DNA of 64,000 bases from Bacillota bacterium (lineage in GTDB: Bacteria; Bacillota; Clostridia; Oscillospirales; Oscillospiraceae). This document shows positions 37,368 to 44,952 of this stretch, in pieces. Every line of letters starts with the position of its first letter. Positions within the stretch are counted from its first letter, which is position 1. A model generated the notes under the pieces. It did not search any database, had not been told where the DNA came from, and saw only the letters and a program-made list of their open reading frames with translations. Both the position numbers and the translations under genes were made by a program. The stretch is taken from positions 28,721 through 92,720 of the forward strand of contig JAETOJ010000012.1 of NCBI GenBank assembly GCA_021768085.1, in the 5' to 3' direction.

Positions 37368-38237
37368 CTAAATGAGGAAAGCCCCGTCCACAATCCCCTC
37401 CGGAACCTCCTCCTGCCCATAGCTCAGTTGGGGCCCGGCAACCAGCAGCCGATCCGCCTTCCTCCGGTACACCCGGATCAGCCCCGCCAGCTCCTCCTCG
37501 CCCAGCTTGCCGGCCACCTTTTCCAACAGTCCGTGCTCCAGCTCCGGCTCGGCGATTCCCGCCAGCCGCACCAGTTCGGAGCGCAGGCCTTTCAGGTACT
37601 TGCGCCCCAGCCGCGCCTCGTCCTCCAGCCGTACGCCGGCGCTCTTGATCACCCCGGCCCTCCGCTGGGCGGGCACCGCCACAAAGGACCATTCGTACAC
37701 GTCCTTGGCCCCGGTGAGCACCCCGTGGCACACCTGGCCGTCATATTCCTCCCCCTTCTCGTGGGGGCAACCGTCCAGCTCCTGGCCGCAGATGGAGCAG
37801 AGCACCCGCTCCACCGCGCAGCCCACGCTGACCTCCCGCTTGATCCCGCCGTCAATCTCGGCGATGAGGGCAGCGTTCTCCGCCGTGCGCATCAGGTAGG
37901 CCCATCCCTTCAAAAAGCGGTAGGGCCGCCCGTCGGAGGTAAGCAGGCTCTCTCCGCTCACCACCTCCGCCCGATAGATCCGGGCGGTCTGCCCCCGGGC
38001 GCTCCACTGGTGATCGAACACCCCGGACGCCCCCACGAACATGGGGGCCAGCTGATCCAGGGTGGCGTCGTCAAACCGCTCCCAATCCCGGTCGATGTCA
38101 TTGTCGCACAGCCGCAGGGCGAAGGTATACACCTCGTCCGCCCCCAGCTCCCGCCGGGCCAGGACGTTGATCAGCCCCAGTTCCTCCTGATCCGGGGTGC
38201 CGATCCCCTTCACCGCCGCTTCCTTACAGATCTCCAT
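37368..38237 (-). CDS. Prohead protease-like protein with inserted zinc-ribbon-like motif
   Basis: 289 residues; start MEICKEAAVKG chosen for GGAGGAG 7 bases upstream. HK97-type protease hallmarks: His in GVFDHQW near residue 80, Ser in REVSVGCAV near residue 137, and YEWSFVAVPAQRRAGV, the usual strand ending PA. Between the last two lies CSICGQELDGCPHEKG...CHG, four Cys and His that could bind zinc. The C-terminal helical part (residues 195-280) may act as scaffold. Overlaps the portal gene end. Confidence 0.72.
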   Translation of the reverse strand: MEICKEAAVKGIGTPDQEELGLINVLARRELGADEVYTFALRLCDNDIDRDWERFDDATLDQLAPMFVGASGVFDHQWSARGQTARIYRAEVVSGESLLTSDGRPYRFLKGWAYLMRTAENAALIAEIDGGIKREVSVGCAVERVLCSICGQELDGCPHEKGEEYDGQVCHGVLTGAKDVYEWSFVAVPAQRRAGVIKSAGVRLEDEARLGRKYLKGLRSELVRLAGIAEPELEHGLLEKVAGKLGEEELAGLIRVYRRKADRLLVAGPQLSYGQEEVPEGIVDGAFLI

Positions 38238-39372
38238 CTTCACGCTCCTCCTCCAACGCCCGGGCCTGGGCCCGGTACAGCGCCGCCTTGGCCTCCGACT
38301 CCTCATCCTGCAAATTCACGTCCAGCCAGTCCACCTCCACCCGGTCGTCAAACCCCTTCAGCCGTAGCCACAGCTCGCAGATCCGCTCCACCACCGGCTC
38401 CAGCCCCCGGCGGATGGCGGTGATCTCGCTTGTCATAATGTCCGCCTGCTGGGAGCTCATCCGCTCGGTGGACGACCAGCTCAGCCCCAGCAAAAAGGGC
38501 GGAATCCCAGTTTTGGCCACCAGCTGCTCCAGGATCTGCCGCACCGGCACCTCACTGTCCAGGATCTGGTTGTCCGCCCCGATGGCGCGTATGTCCACAT
38601 CCCCGGCGCACACGAAGTCTCGCACGGCCCCATCCCGGCCCGCCTGCATGGCGGCGCTCCACTCCCGGGCCACCGTATTGCACCGATCTCGGGCCGTGCC
38701 GTCCTCGCCCTTGCACACCACGGCGAAGCGCACATTACCCATCCGCTCCCAGTTCTTGCCCACGGCGTCAAAGATCTTCAGTAGGATCTCCGCCAAAAAG
38801 GGCATGGAGCGCAGCATGGACACGCCGTAGGGGGAATCTGTCTCCGGCTGGAAGGGGGTAAACAGCAGCAGCTCCTGCCGGGGCAGCTCCCGGAGCTTTC
38901 CGCCGCTGTCCCTGGCCCACAGGGTGATATCCAGCGGGCTGTCCCCCTCCCTGATCTCCACCCTGGCCGGGTCGGCGCACAGCAGCGCGGCGATGTCCCG
39001 CCCGTCCCGGCTGGGCACCAGCTCACCCACCGCCCTGCCGCACACCAGCATGGAGTCCAGGTACTGATCCAGGAAGGCCTGAAGCCCCCGTCGTCCCCGA
39101 CCCACCGGCACCGTGCGCAAAAACCGCTCCAGCCCCTCCTGGGCCCTGGGATCCCGGCAGGCCACCGTGGCCCCGCCGCACAGCCGCACCAGCTTGCAGA
39201 TGGCCGCGTCCACCACGGGCACCCCCTCCCGGATGGCCCGGTACAGGGCGATCTCTCCCCGCCCCAGGGGCACATACCCGTCCAACTGCAAAAAGGGGTG
39301 CCGGCCCGCGTCCCGGAGCTGGGCGGCGGCAGCCGCCGCCCCCCGCCCCGCGTCTCGCCTGCGTACGCTCAT
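38224..39372 (-). CDS. Phage portal protein
   Basis: 382 residues. Portal motifs include RHPFLQLDGYVPLGRGEIALYRAI, FTPFQPETDSPYGVSML, KTGIPPFLLGLSWSSTERMSSQQAD. Twelve copies form the DNA channel at the capsid vertex. It starts ATGA on the stop of the capsid gene, so the capsid gene precedes the portal, the reverse of the usual order. Confidence 0.9.
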   Translation of the reverse strand: MSVRRRDAGRGAAAAAAQLRDAGRHPFLQLDGYVPLGRGEIALYRAIREGVPVVDAAICKLVRLCGGATVACRDPRAQEGLERFLRTVPVGRGRRGLQAFLDQYLDSMLVCGRAVGELVPSRDGRDIAALLCADPARVEIREGDSPLDITLWARDSGGKLRELPRQELLLFTPFQPETDSPYGVSMLRSMPFLAEILLKIFDAVGKNWERMGNVRFAVVCKGEDGTARDRCNTVAREWSAAMQAGRDGAVRDFVCAGDVDIRAIGADNQILDSEVPVRQILEQLVAKTGIPPFLLGLSWSSTERMSSQQADIMTSEITAIRRGLEPVVERICELWLRLKGFDDRVEVDWLDVNLQDEESEAKAALYRAQARALEEEREDGDL

Positions 39373-40382
39373 CAGACGGTCAGCACCCGGCTGGCGTCCT
39401 CAAAGATCTTGGCATAGCCGGAAATGGTAGTGATGGCGGCCCGCTCCAGCTGCCGGTCGATGATCTTGTCGTACTCCACCATCACGTCCCCGGCCTTCAC
39501 CATCTCCAAGGCGTAGTTCTTGTCCAGGCCGATGAGCTTGCCCCCGGTGACAGCGGATGTGCGCAGCACCTTGGCGCCCATGGGGGTGATGAGCTTGCCG
39601 GTGCCGTGGAAGTCCAGGCCAGCCGCGGCGTCCTGCATCTGGCTCATCTCCAGCAGTTTGGGCATGGTGTCGGTGCCCACCAACAGCGTATTGAGCTGAT
39701 AGGGCTCAAAGCTGTTCCAGAACGCCACCAGATCTGCGTAGGTGAGCTTGCCCGCCGTAGCCACGGCGCTGGTTTTGGCGGCGTTGTTGTTGCCGTCGCC
39801 ATTCACAATCACATGGATGGCGTCCTCCAGGTGCATCCGCCCGATCTGGGCGCCGATCTGCCGCAGGGTGACGGAGAACAGATCCAGCTTCTGGAACCGA
39901 ATGGCCTCATAGGAGGCCACCAGCACCCGGCCCCGTTTGTGGAGCTTCACCAGGCTGTCCCGGGTGCGGACGGTAGTCTGAGGGATGGCCGCCCCCTCGG
40001 CTACCTCCTTGAGCTTCTTCTCGTCCTCGGGCACGGAGGTGATGGAGCGGTAGTCCATCCCCTCGATGAGGGTTTCGGTGGCGGTGATCTCGGGGAGGAT
40101 ATTGGCCTCCTCCATGCCCGCCTTCACCGCCCGGGCGATGTATTCGGGGAACAGCACCGCCGACTGGCTGGTGGAAAAGAACTTGTCCACCAGGTCGGAG
40201 CCTGCCCCCTTTACCCGGATGTCGAACCGCTTGAGCTGCCGCTGGTAGGCGTCCAGCCCCTCCAGGGCGGTGCCCCGGTACTGCTCGCTGGGATCCAGCT
40301 TCTCCAGCACCTGGGTAAAGGACTTGCCCGCCTCGTGGTACATCCCTTTTTCCAGCCTCAGACCGTCAAATCTCTGCGCCAT
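39372..40382 (-). CDS. Major capsid protein
   Basis: 336 residues, HK97-fold type. The start at 40382 (MAQRFDGLRLE) has GGGAGG 7 bases upstream; the ATG two codons earlier is too close. Typical segments: SQSAVLFPEYIARAVKAGMEE, DAIHVIVNGDGNNNAAKTSAV, TLLVGTDTMPKLLEM, RQLERAAITTISGYAKIF. No long N-terminal scaffold domain. Confidence 0.87.
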   Translation of the reverse strand: MAQRFDGLRLEKGMYHEAGKSFTQVLEKLDPSEQYRGTALEGLDAYQRQLKRFDIRVKGAGSDLVDKFFSTSQSAVLFPEYIARAVKAGMEEANILPEITATETLIEGMDYRSITSVPEDEKKLKEVAEGAAIPQTTVRTRDSLVKLHKRGRVLVASYEAIRFQKLDLFSVTLRQIGAQIGRMHLEDAIHVIVNGDGNNNAAKTSAVATAGKLTYADLVAFWNSFEPYQLNTLLVGTDTMPKLLEMSQMQDAAAGLDFHGTGKLITPMGAKVLRTSAVTGGKLIGLDKNYALEMVKAGDVMVEYDKIIDRQLERAAITTISGYAKIFEDASRVLTV

Positions 40383-40404
40383 ATCCATTCCTCCCTTTCC
40401 CGTC

Positions 40405-40755
40405 TCACATACACACCACGGCAGTTTTCGCCGTGGTATCCACCGTGAGCACCAACCACCTGATTCCGTCGGTGCTCACCACCTTGACGCCGCCGGCGCC
40501 ATCCCCGGCCAGGAGCTGCCAGCCCGCCGCCGGCGCGGTCTCTCCGGTGTACGCCACCTGGGCAGCCCCGCCGATCTGCACGGCCGCCGCGCCGTCCCGC
40601 ACGCCGCCCAGCACCACGCCGCAGGGCAGCGCCCCGTCGCTGCCCAGGCCCACGGCACCGTTGCCCGTCATAGTGACCACCATACCGGGCTTCACGCCCT
40701 CCCCGGCCTGAAAGGTGGCGGCCGTCTGGCCCACGCCCTCGAAACAGATATCCAT
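40405..40755 (-). CDS. Small capsid decoration-like protein (DUF2190-like)
   Basis: 116 residues, glycine- and alanine-rich beta protein (GVKPGMVVTMTGNGAVGLGSDGALPCGVVLGG). Such proteins sit near capsid genes and stabilise the head. Directly upstream of the capsid gene. Confidence 0.7.
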   Translation of the reverse strand: MDICFEGVGQTAATFQAGEGVKPGMVVTMTGNGAVGLGSDGALPCGVVLGGVRDGAAAVQIGGAAQVAYTGETAPAAGWQLLAGDGAGGVKVVSTDGIRWLVLTVDTTAKTAVVCM

Positions 40756-40824
40756 ATCCCTTCTCCTTTCGTCCCAAAAAGTTATAGAAATCCCCTTTCA
40801 GGGCATTTCCCAAAGTTTTTCCCC

Positions 40825-41085
40825 CCAACCCCCAGGGGGCGCGCCTCCGGCGGGGGTTACTTTCTCTCACGCGAGAGAAAGTAACCAAAGAGCGCGCATA
40901 GGGGCTGCGCCCCTATGTACCCCCTTACTTCCTTGGAACACGTGGCGGGAGAGTGACCGGCGCACAGGGTCTGGACTGGCTTCTCCCCCATTAGTGCTGC
41001 CGCCCGTGTGTGGGAACAACCCCAGGCGGTTCCCACGGCTGGCGCCTGAGCTTTTTCTGCGTACCACCGTGGCGCACCTAACTTC
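40825..41085 (+). repeat. R1 element, copy d (subtype 1), inside the phage-like cluster
   Basis: Palindrome 40856-40885 (arms GTTACTTTCTCTC, loop ACGC), flank CAAAGAGCGCG, stem CATAGGGGC/GCCCCTATG, tail with CGGCGCACAGGGTCTGGACTG. It occupies the whole 331-base gap between the large terminase stop and the decoration gene start, antisense to them. Confidence 0.85.
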
Positions 41086-41086
41086 C

Positions 41087-42319
41087 TCAAAACACAGCCC
41101 GTTCCACGAATCGCGCCGCCCGTTCCCCCGTGTCCATCGCCATCACAAAATACCGGATCCCATCCATGGCGTGATCGTTTTCCTTCCGCACCTGATCGCC
41201 GTCTCCGCTCTCCTCCCAGCGGTACAGCCCGAACTCCCGGGCCGCCGCACCGCACTCCCGGCAGATCACAATCCGCCCGGTTTTCAGCGCCGTGGCCGTC
41301 CTCCGGATGCCCTCCAGCACCCGGTTGTCCGCCTTCCGCACGCTCCAGCCCTCCCGCCGCAGCGTCTCGATAAAGCTGGCTGCCGAGGGGTCTACGATGA
41401 CCATTTCGATGCAACGTTCCCCCGCTAATTTTTTCAGCTCCTGCGCATATTCCCCATCGGTTTTCTGCCGTCCCTCCTGCCGCGCGTCATAGTAGAACTC
41501 CCGTACCCGGTACCAGATTCCATCCAGCTCCCCCCACAGTCCAAAGGAGGCCGGGTTCCTCGTCCCGTAGTCGCAGGAGATCCGCCACCGGGCAAACGGC
41601 CCCGCCGGGGCCGGCGGCATAGCGTCCGCGTCAAAGAAGTCATACACCAGCCCCTCCACGGCCGCCCACTCTCCCAGCACATACCGCCGGTAAAAGGTCC
41701 CCCGGAACATCCGCTCATACCGCTCCCGCACTGCCGGCGCCAGCGCCGGGTTGTCCTCCATGGTAAAGCGCAGGTAGAGTGCCCGCTTTTCCTTCGCCTT
41801 GCCGATCCACTCCTTATAAAACCAGTGCTCCGGCCCCGCCGGGTTGCAGGAGAACCACACCAGCCCGCCCCGCACGGAGCACCGGGCCGCCGCCTGCTCC
41901 ACAAAGGATCGGGGCATCAGCGCCGCCTCGTCCAGCAGCACCCCCGCCAGTGTGATCCCTTGGATGGAGGCAAAGCTCCCCTCGTCCCGTCCGCCGTAGA
42001 GGTAAAAGGTATTTTCCCGTCCTCCGCCCCGCAGGGTGACCTCATTCCGGCTCACCACCTCCTCCCACCGGAACCCCAGCCCGGTGAGCACGGGCCTGGC
42101 CTGAGCCAGGAGGTTCCGCCGCACCCCGGCAATCGACCCGGCGCACAGCCCGAACTTCTGCCTCTGGAACCGGGCCATAGCCCACAGAAAAAAAGACACG
42201 CTCAGGGCAAAGGTTTTCCCCGACCGCACCGCCCCGTCGCAGATGACGGCGTCGTACCGCCCGTCCCTCCACCAGTCCAGCACCACCCGTTGCTTGGGAG
42301 AAAACACCGGCCCCTTCAC
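41087..42319 (-). CDS. Terminase large subunit (PBSX family)
   Basis: 410 residues. ATPase Walker A CDGAVRSGKTFAL near residue 28, Walker B GVLLDEAALM near residue 128, nuclease acidic residues in ISCDYGTRNPASFG, MVIVDPSAASF and KENDHAMDGIRYF. Packages DNA into proheads. All catalytic residues appear intact. Confidence 0.93.
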   Translation of the reverse strand: MKGPVFSPKQRVVLDWWRDGRYDAVICDGAVRSGKTFALSVSFFLWAMARFQRQKFGLCAGSIAGVRRNLLAQARPVLTGLGFRWEEVVSRNEVTLRGGGRENTFYLYGGRDEGSFASIQGITLAGVLLDEAALMPRSFVEQAAARCSVRGGLVWFSCNPAGPEHWFYKEWIGKAKEKRALYLRFTMEDNPALAPAVRERYERMFRGTFYRRYVLGEWAAVEGLVYDFFDADAMPPAPAGPFARWRISCDYGTRNPASFGLWGELDGIWYRVREFYYDARQEGRQKTDGEYAQELKKLAGERCIEMVIVDPSAASFIETLRREGWSVRKADNRVLEGIRRTATALKTGRIVICRECGAAAREFGLYRWEESGDGDQVRKENDHAMDGIRYFVMAMDTGERAARFVERAVF

Positions 42320-42636
42320 CCTTCATCCGCCTCCCCGTCCCGGCACAACCCGTCCAGAAACGCCCCCAACGCTCCGTCTCGGCGCTCCTCCATCAGTTCC
42401 CGGATCATGGTCAAAACCCGCACTTTATCCACGAATTTTGCTTCAAACGTACCGTTAGCGTTCCGCTTCAGCTCCACCACTCCGGACAGATCCAGCGCGT
42501 CCACCTGATCCGCCGCCTCTCCGTCCAGGAAGGCCAGCTTCACCACGTCGTTGTTTCTCCACGCCGCCAGCCGCCGCAGCTCCTCCAGCAGCTCGTCCTG
42601 GCCCAGCTCCTCCAGCCCCATCTCCTCGTGCTCCAT
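42316..42636 (-). CDS. Putative terminase small subunit
   Basis: 106 residues from MEHEEMGLEELGQDELLEEL (GAGGAGG upstream). Helical, acidic, ending in a basic/acidic mix; ATGA overlap with the large terminase. It is called by position; no clear DNA-binding motif. Confidence 0.55.
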   Translation of the reverse strand: MEHEEMGLEELGQDELLEELRRLAAWRNNDVVKLAFLDGEAADQVDALDLSGVVELKRNANGTFEAKFVDKVRVLTMIRELMEERRDGALGAFLDGLCRDGEADEG

Positions 42637-42695
42637 ACCAAGCCTCCTCGCCGGTGCCGGAAACGCCCACTCTGTTGTCCATTCCAGTGCAAAAC

Positions 42696-42730
42696 AAAAA
42701 AAGAGTCCGAAGCAAAAACTCTGCTTCGGA
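42696..42730 (-). terminator. Terminator between the HD gene and the phage cluster
   Basis: 8-bp stem TCCGAAGC/GCTTCGGA, then CTCTTTTTTT on the minus strand. Confidence 0.8.
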
Positions 42731-42761
42731 ACCCCAACGTTGTTCTTTTCTCCCCGGCAGT

Positions 42762-43403
42762 TTAACACATACCGTCCCATTCTTTCAAAAACTCCGCAAG
42801 ATAGCGTTTCATATAATTCTCTCTTTGTTCTGCAATCTTTTTTGCCGTGTCCGTATTCATCAGATCTTTGAGCAGGAACAGCTTTTCATAAAAGTGGTTC
42901 ACCGTTGTAGCGCAATGGTTCTGATACTGCTCCCCATTCATGTTTTCGACCGGCTTTACCTCGGGGTCGTACATAACGCGGCTGCGGCTTCCGCCATATG
43001 CGAACGCCCTGGCGATCCCGATGGCCCCCAGCGCATCCAGCCGGTCGGCGTCCTGTACGCACTTCCCCTCCACCGTTTCCGGCGTGACAGAATCGCTCCC
43101 CCTGAATGACACCACCCCAATGACACCGCATATTGTTTTTATTCTGGTCTCCGATACGCCATGCGCCCTCAAAAAGCCCGCCGCTCTGTCCTGATTTGCG
43201 TAGGTCTCCGGCGATAGTTTAATATCGTCCACATCATGCAGCAGCGCGGCCAGCCGAACGATGTCCAAATCCGCGTGCTCCTGTTCCGCCAGTTTCACCG
43301 CCATATTGTATACCCTCAGCGTATGAAAATAATCGTGCCCGCTGCAATCATCGCAAAACGCATCTTTGACGAAGGCCAGCGCATCGTCAACAATCTGTCC
43401 CAT
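42762..43403 (-). CDS. HD-domain phosphohydrolase
   Basis: 213 residues. HD motif: H in GHDYFHTLRVYNMA, HDVDD in LAALLHDVDDIKL near residue 52, and D in QDADRLDALGAIG near residue 117. Similar to YpgQ-type pyrophosphohydrolases acting on nucleotides. Lies 10 bases upstream of nothing phage-like; its orientation and codon use match the chromosome. Confidence 0.88.
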   Translation of the reverse strand: MGQIVDDALAFVKDAFCDDCSGHDYFHTLRVYNMAVKLAEQEHADLDIVRLAALLHDVDDIKLSPETYANQDRAAGFLRAHGVSETRIKTICGVIGVVSFRGSDSVTPETVEGKCVQDADRLDALGAIGIARAFAYGGSRSRVMYDPEVKPVENMNGEQYQNHCATTVNHFYEKLFLLKDLMNTDTAKKIAEQRENYMKRYLAEFLKEWDGMC

Positions 43404-43413
43404 CCCAATCTGC

Positions 43414-43896
43414 CTACTTATGGTAATCCGCCCCCTCCTGAATCTTAAACGCCCGATAGATCTGCTCCAGCAGCATCACCCGGGCCAAATGGTGGGGAAA
43501 GGTCATGGTTGACATAGACAGTGAGCACCAGGCCCCCGCCTTCACCGATGGATGAAGCCCATAGGATCCCCCGATGACAAATACCAGATGCTTTGTCGCA
43601 CCCCGGGCCCAGTCCGAGATCATCTGGGCCAACTCCTCGCTGGAGCGCATCCTCCCCTCAATGGCCAGCGCCACCACGCTGGAATGAGGCGGAATCTTAC
43701 CCCGGATCGCGTCTCCCTCTTTCTCCAACGCTCCCTGGATCTCCCCCAGTGACGGATTTTTAGACAGCCGCTGCTCTGGGATCTCCACAATGCTCAGCTT
43801 GCAGTACCCGCCCAACCGCTTGATATACTCCGCGCAAGCGTCCTGATAAAACGTTTCTTTCAGTTTACCCACGCAGATCAACGTAATGTCAACCAT
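43414..43896 (-). CDS. rlmH: 23S rRNA (pseudouridine1915-N3)-methyltransferase
   Basis: 160 residues from MVDITLICVGKLKE, the standard RlmH length. SPOUT knot motifs: VFVIGGSYGLHPSVKAGAWCSLS and MTFPHHLARVMLLEQIYRA. Uses S-adenosylmethionine to methylate helix 69 of 23S rRNA. The 10-base spacing to the HD gene suggests co-transcription. Confidence 0.96.
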   Translation of the reverse strand: MVDITLICVGKLKETFYQDACAEYIKRLGGYCKLSIVEIPEQRLSKNPSLGEIQGALEKEGDAIRGKIPPHSSVVALAIEGRMRSSEELAQMISDWARGATKHLVFVIGGSYGLHPSVKAGAWCSLSMSTMTFPHHLARVMLLEQIYRAFKIQEGADYHK

Positions 43897-43936
43897 CTGA
43901 GCATCTCCCCCTTCTGCCAGCGTGCAAGTTTTCCCT

Positions 43937-44722
43937 TCAAATCTCAAACCACCCCGAGCACTCCCCCCGGGGCGCGCAAACCAGCTCCACGTCTCCCTCT
44001 CTGACTCCAGCCCCCGCCAGCGCCCGTCCCGCCGCCTCCAACGCCAGTTGAGGCCGGTTGTTCTCCTGGGACAGATGGGCGAGCACCACCCGCTCCGCCC
44101 CCTGCTCAACCGCCCAGGTGGCCAGCTCCCCGCCCATCTCGTTAGACAGATGTCCCGCGTCTCCCCGGATCCGTTCCTGCAAATGGCGGGGATAGGGTCC
44201 CTGCCGCAGCATCTCCGGGTCATAGTTAAACTCCCCCACCAGCGTATGGGCCCCCCGCACCCCCTCCCGGGCCTGGGGGGTGACATACCCGGTATCGGTG
44301 CACAGTGCCAGCTTCCGCCGCCCGTCCTCCACGGAGAAGCCCACCGGACAAGCGCAGTCGTGGCTGGTAGCAAAGGTGCCGATCTCCCATTCCCCCAAAG
44401 CGAACCGCAGTCCCGGCGCGAACACTCGGAACCGCTCCTCCAGCCCGGGCCACCGGGCGCACAGGGCGAAGGCGGTGTCCTCCGCGGTAAACAGCGCAGC
44501 CCCGGCCTGTCGGCAAAGTACCGGCAGCGCCGCCACGTGATCGACGTGCTCATGGGTGATGAGCACGCCAGTGATGTGTCGGAGCTCCAGCCCCAGTTCC
44601 TTCAACCCCTGAGCGATCCGCCGGGTGGATATGCCCGCATCGATCAAAATATGTACCCGCCCATCGCTGACCACTATACAGTTTCCAGAGGATCCGCTGG
44701 CCAGCGTCGCCGCCCTGAGCAT
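43937..44722 (-). CDS. Metallo-beta-lactamase-fold hydrolase (YycJ/WalJ-like)
   Basis: 261 residues from MLRAATLASGSSGN; the start at 44722 has GGGAGG 8 bases upstream. Zinc motif THEHVDHVAAL near residue 53, SHDCACPVGFSV, and HLSQENN near residue 220. A predicted nuclease-type hydrolase. The family often sits with walRK, which are not in this window. Confidence 0.9.
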   Translation of the reverse strand: MLRAATLASGSSGNCIVVSDGRVHILIDAGISTRRIAQGLKELGLELRHITGVLITHEHVDHVAALPVLCRQAGAALFTAEDTAFALCARWPGLEERFRVFAPGLRFALGEWEIGTFATSHDCACPVGFSVEDGRRKLALCTDTGYVTPQAREGVRGAHTLVGEFNYDPEMLRQGPYPRHLQERIRGDAGHLSNEMGGELATWAVEQGAERVVLAHLSQENNRPQLALEAAGRALAGAGVREGDVELVCAPRGECSGWFEI

Positions 44723-44759
44723 ATCCATGCCTCCCTGCGTTCTCTTTTTCTACAAACAA

Positions 44760-44787
44760 GCCGGAAAGGGCCCCTGCCCTTTCCGGC
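44760..44787 (-). terminator. murA terminator
   Basis: 11-bp stem GCCGGAAAGGG/CCCTTTCCGGC, followed by TTGTTTG on the minus strand. Confidence 0.75.
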
Positions 44788-44832
44788 GAACTTCAGCTGT
44801 TCCATCCTCTCCGCCTTTCCCTGAACGGGGTG

Positions 44833-44890
44833 ATGCTTGCCAGCGGCAAGCGACCATCGCCGACCGAGCCAAAGGCGCGACAGGCACTCC
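44833..44890 (+). repeat. R3 repeat copy
   Basis: GATGCTTGCCAG ... CCATCGCCGACCGAGCC then AAAGGCGCGAC; same order as the 22983 copy. Confidence 0.5.
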
Positions 44891-44952
44891 CCATGCTCAC
44901 GCCGGGGCGGATACGGGCGCTCCCGGTTCCAGCCCCGGATGCACCCCCGCGG

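Larger units (their letters stand above)
28974..42636 (-). mobile_element. Phage-derived contractile particle cluster (13.7 kb), PBSX-like but reduced
   Basis: All genes are on one strand and mostly overlap by ATGA or TTGA. Order of transcription: small-subunit-like protein, large terminase, decoration-like protein, major capsid, portal, protease, three connector or tail-completion proteins, sheath, tube, chaperone G and G-T, a 199-residue low-complexity protein, LysM protein, hub, spike, gp25-like, baseplate J, XkdU-like. No integrase, repressor, replication, holin, lysin or fibre gene is seen. No frameshift decay is visible. It is flanked by mreB and an HD-domain/rlmH group. Confidence 0.85.

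Noticed and set aside
28900..42800. Attachment sites flanking the phage-like cluster
   Set aside because: I compared both edges by eye and saw no direct repeat or tRNA gene; only a computed search could exclude a short one.
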